A DNA stretch of 64,000 nt. Origin: a virus. The DNA is taken from positions 1 through 64,000 of the IMG/VR virus record IMGVR_UViG_3300031746_000008; one strand, written 5' to 3'. Below, one piece after another: positions 32,678 through 40,411 of the stretch. The position numbers and the translations under genes were made by a program. Below the pieces are notes generated by a model. The model ran no database searches, was not told the origin of the DNA, and worked only from the letters and a program-made list of their open reading frames with translations. The stretch's first letter is position 1. Each line of letters begins with the position of its first letter.

Positions 32678-33446
32678 AATTTCCTGTATTTATAAAATAA
32701 TATGTAAAAATAATAATAAATTTTATATAGGAAGTAGTATAAATATCAATATAAGATTAAATCAACACATAAGATTATTAAAACGAAATAAACATAAAAA
32801 TAAATATTTACAAAAATCTTGGAATAAATACGGTGAGAAAAATTTCCGATTTGAGATTATGGAAACTGTTCACGACATAAATCAATTACTAACAAGAGAG
32901 AAGTGGTGGATTGATACCACCGATTGTTGTAATAGAAAAATCGGTTTTAATATATCTATTAATCCTATCGCTCCAAATACAGGAAGATTCATTGATTTAA
33001 CTGGGCAAAATTTTGGAAGATTAACCCCAATTAAACACATAGGTAAAAATGAGTGGGGTCATTCGCAATGGCTGTGTAGGTGTAGTTGTGGTAAAGAAAA
33101 AATAATTCTTGGAAACAGTCTTCGCAGAGGATTAACAAAAAGTTGTGGGTGTCTTCACAACGAGGGAAATAATTTTAAACATGGCCATTCTCAAAAAGAT
33201 AAAATTTCAAGAACATATCAAAGATGGCAAAATATAATAGATAGATGTAGTAATCCAAATAATGCATCTTATGAAAATTATAATAAAATAAAAATTAAAA
33301 TATGTTATGAATGGTCAAATAAAGAAAATGGATTTAAAAATTTTTTAAAAGATATGGGTGAATGCCCAGGTAAAGAATATTCAATTTATAAAATTAATAA
33401 TAATCTTGGATACTATAAAGAAAATTGTAGGTGGGTTAAAAAATAA
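32664..33446 (+). CDS. Chimeric GIY-YIG plus HNH/AP2-type homing protein
   Basis: A 260-residue protein. Residues 1-105 are a GIY-YIG nuclease (CIYKIICKNN, KFYIGSS, NKYGEKNFRFEIME). From residue 108 it continues as the HNH/AP2-type family (GRFIDLTGQNFGRL, CRCSCG, SCGC, NNLGYYKENCRW) and ends without the usual C-terminal TPxRK part. The AP2 loop is altered (YNKIKIKICYEW). The junction falls where NUMOD repeats normally begin. Overlaps the ligase gene by 14 bases. Confidence 0.88.
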   Translation: MKKNKISCIYKIICKNNNKFYIGSSININIRLNQHIRLLKRNKHKNKYLQKSWNKYGEKNFRFEIMETVHDINQLLTREKWWIDTTDCCNRKIGFNISINPIAPNTGRFIDLTGQNFGRLTPIKHIGKNEWGHSQWLCRCSCGKEKIILGNSLRRGLTKSCGCLHNEGNNFKHGHSQKDKISRTYQRWQNIIDRCSNPNNASYENYNKIKIKICYEWSNKENGFKNFLKDMGECPGKEYSIYKINNNLGYYKENCRWVKK

Positions 33447-33480
33447 AATAAAAATGTAGGAAAAATTATAGGAATGGCCG

Positions 33481-33726
33481 ATGAAGAATAGAAAAACCTT
33501 AATAAAATTAAAAAAATTTATTTTAGAAATAAAAAATCTATCTAACACAGAATTATTAGAAGAATACAGAAAAAGCAACAGCGACATAGATTATAATATA
33601 GAATCAGGGATGTCTAACAATATAGAATATGATCGCAATTCAATCATACAGATGTGTATATTACATAGAATGGGGGATAATAAATCAATTAAACCAGATT
33701 TTTTCAAAAAAGATGAAGAAAAATAA
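33481..33726 (+). CDS. Unknown small protein
   Basis: An 81-residue helical, charged protein with NTELLEEYRKSNSDID. No recognised function. The GIY-YIG gene starts inside its last codons. Confidence 0.5.
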   Translation: MKNRKTLIKLKKFILEIKNLSNTELLEEYRKSNSDIDYNIESGMSNNIEYDRNSIIQMCILHRMGDNKSIKPDFFKKDEEK

Positions 33727-34339
33727 AGTTTCTTGTATTTATAAAATAACGTGTTTGAATAATAATAAATTCTATATAGGAAGTACTATTGATATAAATA
33801 AAAGATTAATGAATCATGTTAGTTTCTTGAAACACAATAAACATCCCAACAAATATTTACAAAATTGTTGGAATAAATACGGGGAGAAAAATTTTAAATT
33901 TGAGATAATTGAAACTATTAACGATACAAATCAACTATTACTAAAAGAAAAGTGCTGGTTAGATAATACTAATTGTTGTAACGGCAAAATAGGTTTTAAT
34001 ATTGCAACAAATCCATTTGCGTTGATGGCGGGTAGGAAGCATTCATTAAAGACAAGACAAATAATGAGTTTAACTCGCAAGAGTGAAAAATTCTTACAAA
34101 ATATGACAAAACAAAATATAATAAAAAATATATTGACTAATCTTAGAGTATTAGTAAAAGAAAATAAAAGTTTGTATGAAATATCAAAAACTATTAAAAT
34201 ATCTGATCCTACTTTAAGAAAGTGGCTAAAAATATTAGACCCTAATCTTTATTTATTATTCCAAATTAATGGAAAAAATAAAAAGAGTATGAATGGATTT
34301 AAAACCGGCCATTACTATTTCAAACATGGAACAAAATAA
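33713..34339 (+). CDS. GIY-YIG homing endonuclease
   Basis: A 208-residue protein from ATG 33713. GIY-YIG domain (SCIYKITCLNN, KFYIGSTIDINKRL, NKYGEKNFKFEIIE) nearly identical in style to the chimera at 32664. Followed by a short NUMOD3-like segment and a helix-turn-helix (SLYEISKTIKISDPTLRKW). Overlaps the upstream gene by 14 bases, as the chimera does. Confidence 0.85.
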   Translation: MKKNKVSCIYKITCLNNNKFYIGSTIDINKRLMNHVSFLKHNKHPNKYLQNCWNKYGEKNFKFEIIETINDTNQLLLKEKCWLDNTNCCNGKIGFNIATNPFALMAGRKHSLKTRQIMSLTRKSEKFLQNMTKQNIIKNILTNLRVLVKENKSLYEISKTIKISDPTLRKWLKILDPNLYLLFQINGKNKKSMNGFKTGHYYFKHGTK

Positions 34340-34415
34340 GCCCAAACTCACCACCTAAAGTATACCCAAATTGATTTTTACAGACCTCAAGCCGATTTTA
34401 AAAGGAGAAAACCCC

Positions 34416-34580
34416 ATGAATATAGATGACATTGTCCACGTAGACACAGACAACGAGGAATGGGGAAGAGTGGTCTCGGACGGGGTGGTTTTGGAAGTTT
34501 TTGAATCCGATGCTTTGGTTAATATTATTGATATTCGAGCCAACATTTTAGTGCCCCTGACAGATATTGTAGAGAAATAA
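34416..34580 (+). CDS. Unknown small acidic protein
   Basis: A 54-residue beta-rich, acidic protein from ATG 34416, preceded by AAAGGAG. Starts MNIDDIVHVDTDNEEWGRV, a pattern like small SH3/KOW-type folds. Function unknown. It precedes the largest noncoding gap of the window. Confidence 0.5.
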   Translation: MNIDDIVHVDTDNEEWGRVVSDGVVLEVFESDALVNIIDIRANILVPLTDIVEK

Positions 34581-34734
34581 AGTAATATTTTAAAAATAAA
34601 AGTAAAAACAACATTTAAAAATCTGACGAAGAAAATAGTGTGGTGTGTTGTCTAAAAAATTTTCATCTATAAACCATTGTCAATTATAAAGTTAACGAAT
34701 TTCAAAATTTTCTATGAAACAAAGGCGCGAAAAC

Positions 34735-34757
34735 AAACTATATAGAGTATAGTTTTT
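34735..34757 (+). terminator. Terminator-like hairpin
   Basis: AAACTATA and TATAGTTT form an 8-bp stem with a 5-base loop, overlapping a run of five T (34753-34757). It lies in the 302-base gap between the genes at 34416 and 34883. The AT-rich stem makes it a weak terminator. Confidence 0.5.
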
Positions 34758-34775
34758 ATCTCTTATTCTCTTGTA

Positions 34776-34863
34776 AGATTTACTAAAAAGTAATCTCATC
34801 ACAAATCTAAAAAAGACTGCATGACAAGAACTATAAATTAATTACCAATGTTTGTGTCGTGCA
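34776..34863 (+). other. Structured noncoding region upstream of the BrxL-like operon
   Basis: Two further inverted repeats follow the terminator-like hairpin. AGATT(T)ACT pairs with AGTAATCT (34776-34796). TGCATGACA pairs with TGTCGTGCA (34818-34826 with 34855-34863; one G-T), extended by AAC/GTT. The latter ends 20 bases before the ATG at 34883. It could be a leader structure or a small RNA. Nothing else is visible in the gap from 34581 to 34882. Confidence 0.35.
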
Positions 34864-34882
34864 AGCCTTTAGGAATAGTTAA

Positions 34883-35194
34883 ATGATATGTTATATTTGT
34901 AAAAAAGAAATAACTATAGATTCTAGGATGGCAAAGGTAATAAATATAAAACAAATACAACACGATGGAACGAATGCGAGACTAGAGTACGAGAGTGGTC
35001 AGGAAGAACTATACATACACTTTAATTGCTTAAGAATAGGAATCCCACCAACAATCTCTTGTCCCGCTAAAGACCCTAATCGTGAAAATTCTATAGTAGG
35101 TTTTCGTATAATACACAATACAAAGAAAATTTTACCTGGTGATGAATCAGAGAATACGGAATCATTAGTTAGAAACAATCTTTTAAATTTTTGA
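34883..35194 (+). CDS. Unknown protein with C-x2-C
   Basis: A 103-residue protein beginning MICYICKKEITID, with a later FNCLRIG cysteine, so a treble-clef zinc site (C-x2-C ... H-x2-C) is possible. It lies 15 bases before the BrxL-like gene and could share its message. Function unknown. Confidence 0.55.
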   Translation: MICYICKKEITIDSRMAKVINIKQIQHDGTNARLEYESGQEELYIHFNCLRIGIPPTISCPAKDPNRENSIVGFRIIHNTKKILPGDESENTESLVRNNLLNF

Positions 35195-35209
35195 AAGGAA
35201 ACACATTAA

Positions 35210-36610
35210 ATGAATGATTTGCTAAAAGTGTTTCCAAAAGGCAGTATTATCAAAAAATCTTTATCTAATAATTTTGGAAAAATACCTAAATATTGTAGTG
35301 ATTATCTTATATCTCAACTTGTAGATCCGGAAAATCCGGAAACCGGACTTTTAAAAATATATCAAATTTTAGATGAGCATTATGTTGAATCAAATAAAAA
35401 GGAACTAATCAAAAGCAAAATTAAAGAAATCGGTCGTTATTCTTTCTTGGGCAATTTACAGGCGAGGCTTGAAGAGGGGAAAAATGAATATTTCGCTACA
35501 ATTAATGTTTTAGAAAACTCTAACGTAAGAATTCACGAATCTGTATTGGAAAATTTTGGCGAAACATTATTAACAACCGGATGTTTCGGCTCGATGGTTG
35601 TAGCCTATGATCCAGACTATCTTGTTAAAAAGAAAAACTATCCGTTTGTCGTGATAGAATTTGTGCCTTTACAAATTACAAAAATAAATTTGCAATCATG
35701 GATAAATAATAGAAATAATTTTTCATTTGAAGAATGGCTAAATTTAATAATTAATTCAATTGGATTTGATCCATCTAATTTGTCTTTTGATGAAAAAATG
35801 ATCTATATTTATCGGTTAATGCCATTTGTTGAACCAAATTTAAATCTAATAGAATTAGGTGGTGTAGAAACAGGGAAAACATTTTTTTATAGAAGTCTTA
35901 GTAATTATAGTTTTGTTTTATCTGGGTCTCAAACGACGGTCGCAAGTTTATTTTATAATAAGCTACGAAGAAAAGTAGGATTACTTGGCCAAAAAGATGT
36001 CGTCGCCTTTGACGAGATTGCACATTCTAAATTTTCTCAACAAGATTTAACAGACATATTAAAAGATTATATGGGGAACGGGAGATTCGGGAGAGATAAT
36101 TTTGATTTTTCTTCTGGGTGTTCACTGGTGTTTCTCGGTAACATTGATTGTGATAGACAAACAAAAACAGTAAAGGGCTATTATCAACATTTATTTAAGC
36201 CTTTGCCCCCTAGTTTAAATTCGGATCGTGCATTTTTGGATAGAATTCATGGGTATATAGGTGGCTGGGGTGCTGCACAAATATCGGAATCGTTAATGTC
36301 TAAAGGAGAGGGGTTTGTAGCAGACTATTTAGCTGAAATTTTCCACAAACTTAGAAATAAAGACTACTCGCACGTCATTTCTTCTCGCGTTATTTTCGAT
36401 AAAATTGGTATGCGGAATCAGATTGCGGTAACAAAAATGGTTTCCGCTATGATTAAAATATTATTTCCATTTTCTATTAATGACGATGAATTAAAACTGG
36501 TTATGGACAAGGCAATAGAATTAAGACAGAGAGTTGTCGATCAATTGACCATTATCAATTCTGGAGAATTTAAAGGAAATAAAATAGAATATAAAATAAA
36601 AGGAGAATGA
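35210..36610 (+). CDS. Short BrxL-like AAA+ ATPase
   Basis: A 466-residue protein. Residues 195-320 match BrxL (the BREX AAA+/Lon-like protein): NLIELGGVETGKTF with Walker A at 217-224, VLSGSQTTVASLFYN, RRKVGLLGQKDVVAFDEIA (Walker B 263-269), LKDYMGNGRFGRDN and SLVFLGNI. BrxL proteins are about 670 residues with a C-terminal Lon-like protease region; here the protein ends soon after the ATPase, so that part is absent. It may be a phage helicase/translocase relative or an interfering mimic. No other BREX gene was seen. Confidence 0.8.
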   Translation: MNDLLKVFPKGSIIKKSLSNNFGKIPKYCSDYLISQLVDPENPETGLLKIYQILDEHYVESNKKELIKSKIKEIGRYSFLGNLQARLEEGKNEYFATINVLENSNVRIHESVLENFGETLLTTGCFGSMVVAYDPDYLVKKKNYPFVVIEFVPLQITKINLQSWINNRNNFSFEEWLNLIINSIGFDPSNLSFDEKMIYIYRLMPFVEPNLNLIELGGVETGKTFFYRSLSNYSFVLSGSQTTVASLFYNKLRRKVGLLGQKDVVAFDEIAHSKFSQQDLTDILKDYMGNGRFGRDNFDFSSGCSLVFLGNIDCDRQTKTVKGYYQHLFKPLPPSLNSDRAFLDRIHGYIGGWGAAQISESLMSKGEGFVADYLAEIFHKLRNKDYSHVISSRVIFDKIGMRNQIAVTKMVSAMIKILFPFSINDDELKLVMDKAIELRQRVVDQLTIINSGEFKGNKIEYKIKGE

Positions 36611-36611
36611 T

Positions 36612-36860
36612 GTGAAGGGAAATTTTTATATACAAAAGACGATAGAAGGATTACAAACAGAAAAACCCAGGAAGAATATTGGATACATTTCCTGTAATGA
36701 TAAAAAATTAAATTGTTTTCTTGAAGACAATTCTTTTATGTTGAAAATGGATGTTTTAGACATTATGATATCTGCGGACGGAATTTTGTTTAAAGGAATA
36801 GAAGATTTGAATGGGCGAAAATTATATCAAGAATTATGGTTTATACCCAGAGGAAAATAA
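36612..36860 (+). CDS. Unknown small protein
   Basis: An 82-residue protein with a GTG start after AGGAG. Beta-rich (KNIGYISCNDKKLNCFLEDN). Directly follows the BrxL-like gene. No family recognised. Confidence 0.5.
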   Translation: MKGNFYIQKTIEGLQTEKPRKNIGYISCNDKKLNCFLEDNSFMLKMDVLDIMISADGILFKGIEDLNGRKLYQELWFIPRGK

Positions 36861-36946
36861 TGGAAGAAATTTGGAAATCAATTATTAATTATGAAGGATT
36901 ATATCAAGTATCTAATTGTGGGATACTGACATACTCTCTATGCTAA
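36860..36946 (+). pseudogene. NUMOD4 homing gene cut off by the IS200/IS605 insertion
   Basis: A 28-residue remnant, EEIWKSIINYEGLYQVSNCG, is a NUMOD4 start like that of the gene at 10172. It breaks off at the IS end and stops inside the IS hairpin. The rest of the gene is not visible beyond the element. Confidence 0.75.
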
Positions 36947-37965
36947 AGCGATAGAGGTTCTGGGGTTAATCGCATTAAAACCATTGCCCCTTGAGCAATA
37001 TCAGAGTTGCTCTCTATTAAATCCCTGTCTTTAATCGAACGAACACACATTGATGCTTTTGCTATATTGAATGCGGCATTGGCATCTGCGTGGTCATTGT
37101 GGCCACAGCCACACAAGAAATTTTTTTTATTTCTATTTTCTTTTTTTATCAGTCCACATCTACTACAGGTTTGACTTGTATAATGGGGATCAACATAAAA
37201 AACTTTAACACCAAGCAACTTGGCCTTATATTTTATAAAAGTTTCTAATTGATAAAATGGCCAATTGGATTTGATATTATTAAATACTCTCCCTTGATTT
37301 TTATTTGTTTTATTTAATTTTTCTAATTTTATTGCATAGTTTTTCTCCTTTGCTATATTTATTATTTTTCTACTAATCTTATGGTTAATGTCTTTAATAA
37401 TTCTACTTTCTTTATTTTTTAGTTTTTTAATGAAATTATATTTTTTAAGTTTTTGAGCACCACTTCTAATGTTTTTGTATTTGTTTCTTATATGTTGTGC
37501 TCTTTTACCCATTTTTAATATTTTATGATCTATTGCGCAAACTGCAATGTGTCCGGTTGCATTTCTATCAATACCGATATATCCAATTTCTTTTATTGGG
37601 GTCTCATCCAAAACCGTACAAGAAATATATGCATAGACATTATCTAATTCTATTTGATTTATTTTTTCTACTTGCTTATTAAAACAAAGATTCAGTTTCA
37701 AAGAAGATATATAAATATTATTATTTAAAAATTTGATGCCCTGCCCAGGTATTGTTAATTTAACAGATTTTATATTTTTGCATTTTTTATTTCTTGAATA
37801 TTTCCTTAAGATTTGATTTGATATTACGGATTTAAGTCCAAAACATTTAACATCTTTACTAGATAATGTCCTTGTTCTTATTGCAAATTCAGCAATTCTT
37901 TTTGCAATAGATAATTCCTTTAAAAGATTCTTATTGTGTTTTATTTTATAAGTTAACTTAGACAT
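36943..37965 (-). CDS. tnpB: TnpB RNA-guided nuclease of the IS200/IS605 element
   Basis: A 340-residue protein, read from the ATG that gives MSKLTYKIK; a longer start overlaps tnpA. RuvC motifs GIDRN (Asp133), KLEKLNK (Glu215), HADANAA (Asp294). Zinc site TSQTCSRCG with a later CGCG pair. Its 3-prime end overlaps the IS-end hairpin, where the guide RNA of this family is encoded. It overlaps tnpA by 8 bases. Confidence 0.9.
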   Translation of the reverse strand: MSKLTYKIKHNKNLLKELSIAKRIAEFAIRTRTLSSKDVKCFGLKSVISNQILRKYSRNKKCKNIKSVKLTIPGQGIKFLNNNIYISSLKLNLCFNKQVEKINQIELDNVYAYISCTVLDETPIKEIGYIGIDRNATGHIAVCAIDHKILKMGKRAQHIRNKYKNIRSGAQKLKKYNFIKKLKNKESRIIKDINHKISRKIINIAKEKNYAIKLEKLNKTNKNQGRVFNNIKSNWPFYQLETFIKYKAKLLGVKVFYVDPHYTSQTCSRCGLIKKENRNKKNFLCGCGHNDHADANAAFNIAKASMCVRSIKDRDLIESNSDIAQGAMVLMRLTPEPLSL

Positions 37966-38371
37966 TTTTTTGATCTTGGATATATTTTTTAACAGTTTCC
38001 AAAGAAACGCATCCAACAGAAGAAATAAATCTTGATTTAGTCCACAAAGTAGGTAGTTTTGATTTTAATTCCGGGAATTCATTCCTTAACATATTTGATG
38101 TACATCCTTTTATTTTTGATATTATAGTATATATTCCTCTTTTGGGATTAACTTCTATTAATAAATGTACGTGATCTGTCATTATTTCTAATTCTATAAT
38201 ATTGTATTTATATTCTTCTTGTTTTAAGTAGATTATTTCTTTTAATCTATCAGCGATTTTATCTAATAATATACTTCTTCTATATTTAGGACAAAAAATA
38301 ACGTGATATTGACAAGAATAAATTAATCCATTGTCTTTATTGTATATTTTATTAGGGTTATTAATTATCAT
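37958..38371 (-). CDS. tnpA: IS200-type Y1 transposase TnpA
   Basis: A 137-residue protein with the HUH motif in MTDHVHLLIE (His67, His69) and the catalytic tyrosine in VKKYIQDQ (Tyr130). YHVIFCPKYRR near the N-terminus is typical. It cuts and joins single-stranded DNA at the IS ends. Confidence 0.92.
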   Translation of the reverse strand: MIINNPNKIYNKDNGLIYSCQYHVIFCPKYRRSILLDKIADRLKEIIYLKQEEYKYNIIELEIMTDHVHLLIEVNPKRGIYTIISKIKGCTSNMLRNEFPELKSKLPTLWTKSRFISSVGCVSLETVKKYIQDQKNV

Positions 38372-38399
38372 ATATCAACCCGCGACACATACCCGATCT

Positions 38400-38410
38400 A
38401 TTATACACAA
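38400..38410 (-). promoter_or_regulatory. TTGTGTATAAT promoter-like element before tnpA
   Basis: On the minus strand this reads TTGTGTATAAT, ending 29 bases before the TnpA ATG. It is identical over 11 bases to the + strand element at 48073-48083. Confidence 0.5.
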
Positions 38411-38480
38411 AATTCATCCAGAATTCTAAAGAATTTCGGCTTTCTTTTGTAATTTCTTGTAAAAAGAACGGAGGTGTAAT

Positions 38481-39188
38481 ATCCGCTACGTAGGGGGAAA
38501 AGTTAGGATAGCCAAACAATTAACAGATTTCCTTAAATCGGTTCGTAAACCTGGACAAATATATGCCGAGCCATTTGTCGGAGGGGGTGCTATTGTTTCC
38601 TTGATGGACGGAACAAGAATAGCTTCTGATATTTGTTCTTATTTAATAGCATTTTATAAAGAACTTCAACAATCAAATTTATTTCCTCTAAAAACATTGT
38701 CAGAAGAAAGATATAACGAATTAAAACAATTGTATAAAAATGGTATATGTAACGCAGAGATAGGATTTGGTCTTTATTTTTGTTCGTTCGCAGGAAAATT
38801 CAAAGGAGGCTATGCAAGGAGCCCAAAAGATGGATATGATTTTTCTAAGGGGGCATATAATAGCGCTCTAAGACTTAAACTAGGAATAAAAGATGTTCAA
38901 TTTTATAGTTTAGACTACAGAGAATTATTTAAAATACTTCCACAAAGATGTCTTATTTATTGTGATATTCCATACATTAATACCACAGAATATAGATTCA
39001 AGTTTGATCACGAATCCTATTGGAAGTTCATTAGAGAACAATCCAATAATCATGATATATATACATCAAGTTACGTTGCACCAGAAGATTTCAATTGTGT
39101 GTTTGAAATTAAAAGAAAAACTTGTTTAAACGTAAAGGGCGGGGGAAAAGAAGATAGAACGGAGAAACTTTTTAAATATAAAGGATAA
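38481..39188 (+). CDS. Dam-like DNA adenine methyltransferase, non-ATG start
   Basis: About 236 residues. Motifs: RYVGGKVRIAKQL (SAM-binding start), EPFVGGGAI, and the catalytic D-P-P-Y as CDIPY. The frame needs a start before RYVGG but offers no ATG, GTG or TTG there. ATC at 38481 lies six bases after GGAGG (38470-38474) and gives I-R-Y-V-G-G, so a rare ATC start is proposed. The nearest standard start in frame is far downstream, at 38601. The IS end is only about 25-40 bases upstream, so the native start may have been lost. The enzyme would modify phage DNA, perhaps against restriction. Confidence 0.75.
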   Translation: MRYVGGKVRIAKQLTDFLKSVRKPGQIYAEPFVGGGAIVSLMDGTRIASDICSYLIAFYKELQQSNLFPLKTLSEERYNELKQLYKNGICNAEIGFGLYFCSFAGKFKGGYARSPKDGYDFSKGAYNSALRLKLGIKDVQFYSLDYRELFKILPQRCLIYCDIPYINTTEYRFKFDHESYWKFIREQSNNHDIYTSSYVAPEDFNCVFEIKRKTCLNVKGGGKEDRTEKLFKYKG

Positions 39189-39260
39189 TAGATGTAATCT
39201 TGTCAACCTATAATTGGTACACTGGAGTAGATGAACCAATAACTTTTAAAGGAAAATAAA

Positions 39261-39827
39261 ATGAATATAATATCTCTTGATCTAGAAACAACCGGGCTAG
39301 ACCCAAATAAACACAATGTTATATCTATTGGTGCAGTTAATCTAATAGACGACGATGAATTTTATAGGGAAATATATTATAAAGATTTATTTGTATCCAC
39401 AAAAACTCAAGCGTTTTTAAAAATTGATTTTAGTAAAATTGAAAATGTTCAACGATCAGAACCGTTTATTGCAATTTGTGATTTTAATACTTGGTTAATA
39501 AGACAATATAATTATAAACCAATTATAGTTATGGGTTTAAATGTTGGATCTTTTGATTTACAATTTATTAGAAAATTATCGCAGTCGGTAAATTCACCAG
39601 GAACAATGGAATTATTTGATTATCGTTCACTTGATTTAAATTCTGTAATGATGTATATGTCTCAATTTTCAAAATTATCTTTTGTAGAATTCAAAAAAGA
39701 AAAAACAATACAGGCTACCGAAAAATTTAAAACAGATCAACCATTTCTACACAAATTTGGTTCGCACCATGCTTTATTTGATGCATGGTTTAACGTTCAT
39801 TTGTGGGAGGTTTTAAAAAATGAATAA
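39261..39827 (+). CDS. DnaQ-like 3-prime to 5-prime exonuclease (DEDDh)
   Basis: A 188-residue protein: SLDLETTGLD (Asp, Glu), GLNVGSFDLQFI (Asp), and HHALFDAW (His, Asp), the full DEDDh set. Start ATG 39261 after AAAGGAAA. It likely works in replication proofreading or nucleic-acid turnover. Overlaps the next gene by 8 bases. Confidence 0.87.
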   Translation: MNIISLDLETTGLDPNKHNVISIGAVNLIDDDEFYREIYYKDLFVSTKTQAFLKIDFSKIENVQRSEPFIAICDFNTWLIRQYNYKPIIVMGLNVGSFDLQFIRKLSQSVNSPGTMELFDYRSLDLNSVMMYMSQFSKLSFVEFKKEKTIQATEKFKTDQPFLHKFGSHHALFDAWFNVHLWEVLKNE

Positions 39828-40098
39828 TATATGTTTTGAATGTGGAAATCGTCCCGGCTTAGAATGTCCAGGAAGAAAAGAAGGTGAACACACTCGATGT
39901 CAGATATGTTTTAATCATTTTATGATCAAGGAAAATGTTCGAAATGCTCAACATATATTACAATTATTATATGATACTCTTTCGGATTATAGAGGAAAAG
40001 ACACCTGTATTCAAAAATGCAAAGAAATTATTGATTCTTGTAAGAATACAAATACGGATTATTTATTTCATGATTTTTTACAAAAGCTTGTTAAATGA
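39820..40098 (+). CDS. Small zinc-finger protein
   Basis: A 92-residue protein with CFECGNRPGLEC and CQICFNHF, two cysteine clusters likely binding zinc. The C-terminal half is helical. Function unknown. Confidence 0.6.
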   Translation: MNNICFECGNRPGLECPGRKEGEHTRCQICFNHFMIKENVRNAQHILQLLYDTLSDYRGKDTCIQKCKEIIDSCKNTNTDYLFHDFLQKLVK

Positions 40099-40187
40099 AA
40101 ACTAAGGATTTGATGTTAATGTTGAAGACGAAATTGATGAAGACTGAAGGGAAAAAATATGAGAAGGTCATCTGGAAAATATTCTGA
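40095..40187 (+). CDS. Possible 30-residue basic peptide
   Basis: A frame from ATG 40095 (ATGA overlap with the previous gene) encodes MKTKDLMLMLKTKLMKTEGK and ten more residues. The overlap is gene-like, but the frame runs 29 bases into the next gene and has no other support. Confidence 0.25.
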   Translation: MKTKDLMLMLKTKLMKTEGKKYEKVIWKIF

Positions 40188-40410
40188 AGGACAAATGGTA
40201 AGAATGAAAATAAATCCACAACATATGTGTCAAGTTGTTGGAAGGGATGGATATGGTTATACAATTAGATGCCCAATTAAAAATAGTCTTACACCAAATA
40301 TATCCGCCAATGCCTCTTTTTTTGGCGGCGATACAGTACCAAATAATATGATTTTTCAAGATATATATGTTCAAGAATTTGAAATAGAACTCGCCAAGGA
40401 GAATAATTGA
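40159..40410 (+). CDS. Unknown small protein
   Basis: An 83-residue beta-rich protein (KYSEGQMVRMKINPQHMCQV, then YTIRC), a pattern like an SH3-type barrel. Precedes ThyX. Function unknown. Confidence 0.55.
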   Translation: MRRSSGKYSEGQMVRMKINPQHMCQVVGRDGYGYTIRCPIKNSLTPNISANASFFGGDTVPNNMIFQDIYVQEFEIELAKENN

Positions 40411-40411
40411 A

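Larger units (their letters stand above)
36922..38460 (-). mobile_element. IS200/IS605-family element (tnpA + tnpB)
   Basis: An approximately 1.5-kb element with overlapping tnpA and tnpB on the minus strand. Each end has a short imperfect hairpin with a TAAA loop: 36936-36956 (CTCTAT / ATAGAG) and 38421-38436 (GAATTC / GAATTT). No terminal inverted repeats are needed by this family. It inserted into a NUMOD4 homing gene and abuts the Dam-like gene. Exact cleavage sites are not determined. Confidence 0.8.

Noticed and set aside
34818-34863. A riboswitch
   Set aside because: The stem does not match any riboswitch class I can recognise; it is reported only as unexplained structure.
35210-36610. 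A full BREX system
   Set aside because: No PglX, PglZ, BrxC or BrxA/B-like gene is present; the Dam-like methylase nearby is short and not PglX-like.
39182-39260. An open stretch after the Dam-like gene that reads ILSTYNWYTGVDEP
   Set aside because: It has coding-like composition but no start codon with a ribosome site; it may be a frameshifted tail of an older methylase version. Too little to annotate.
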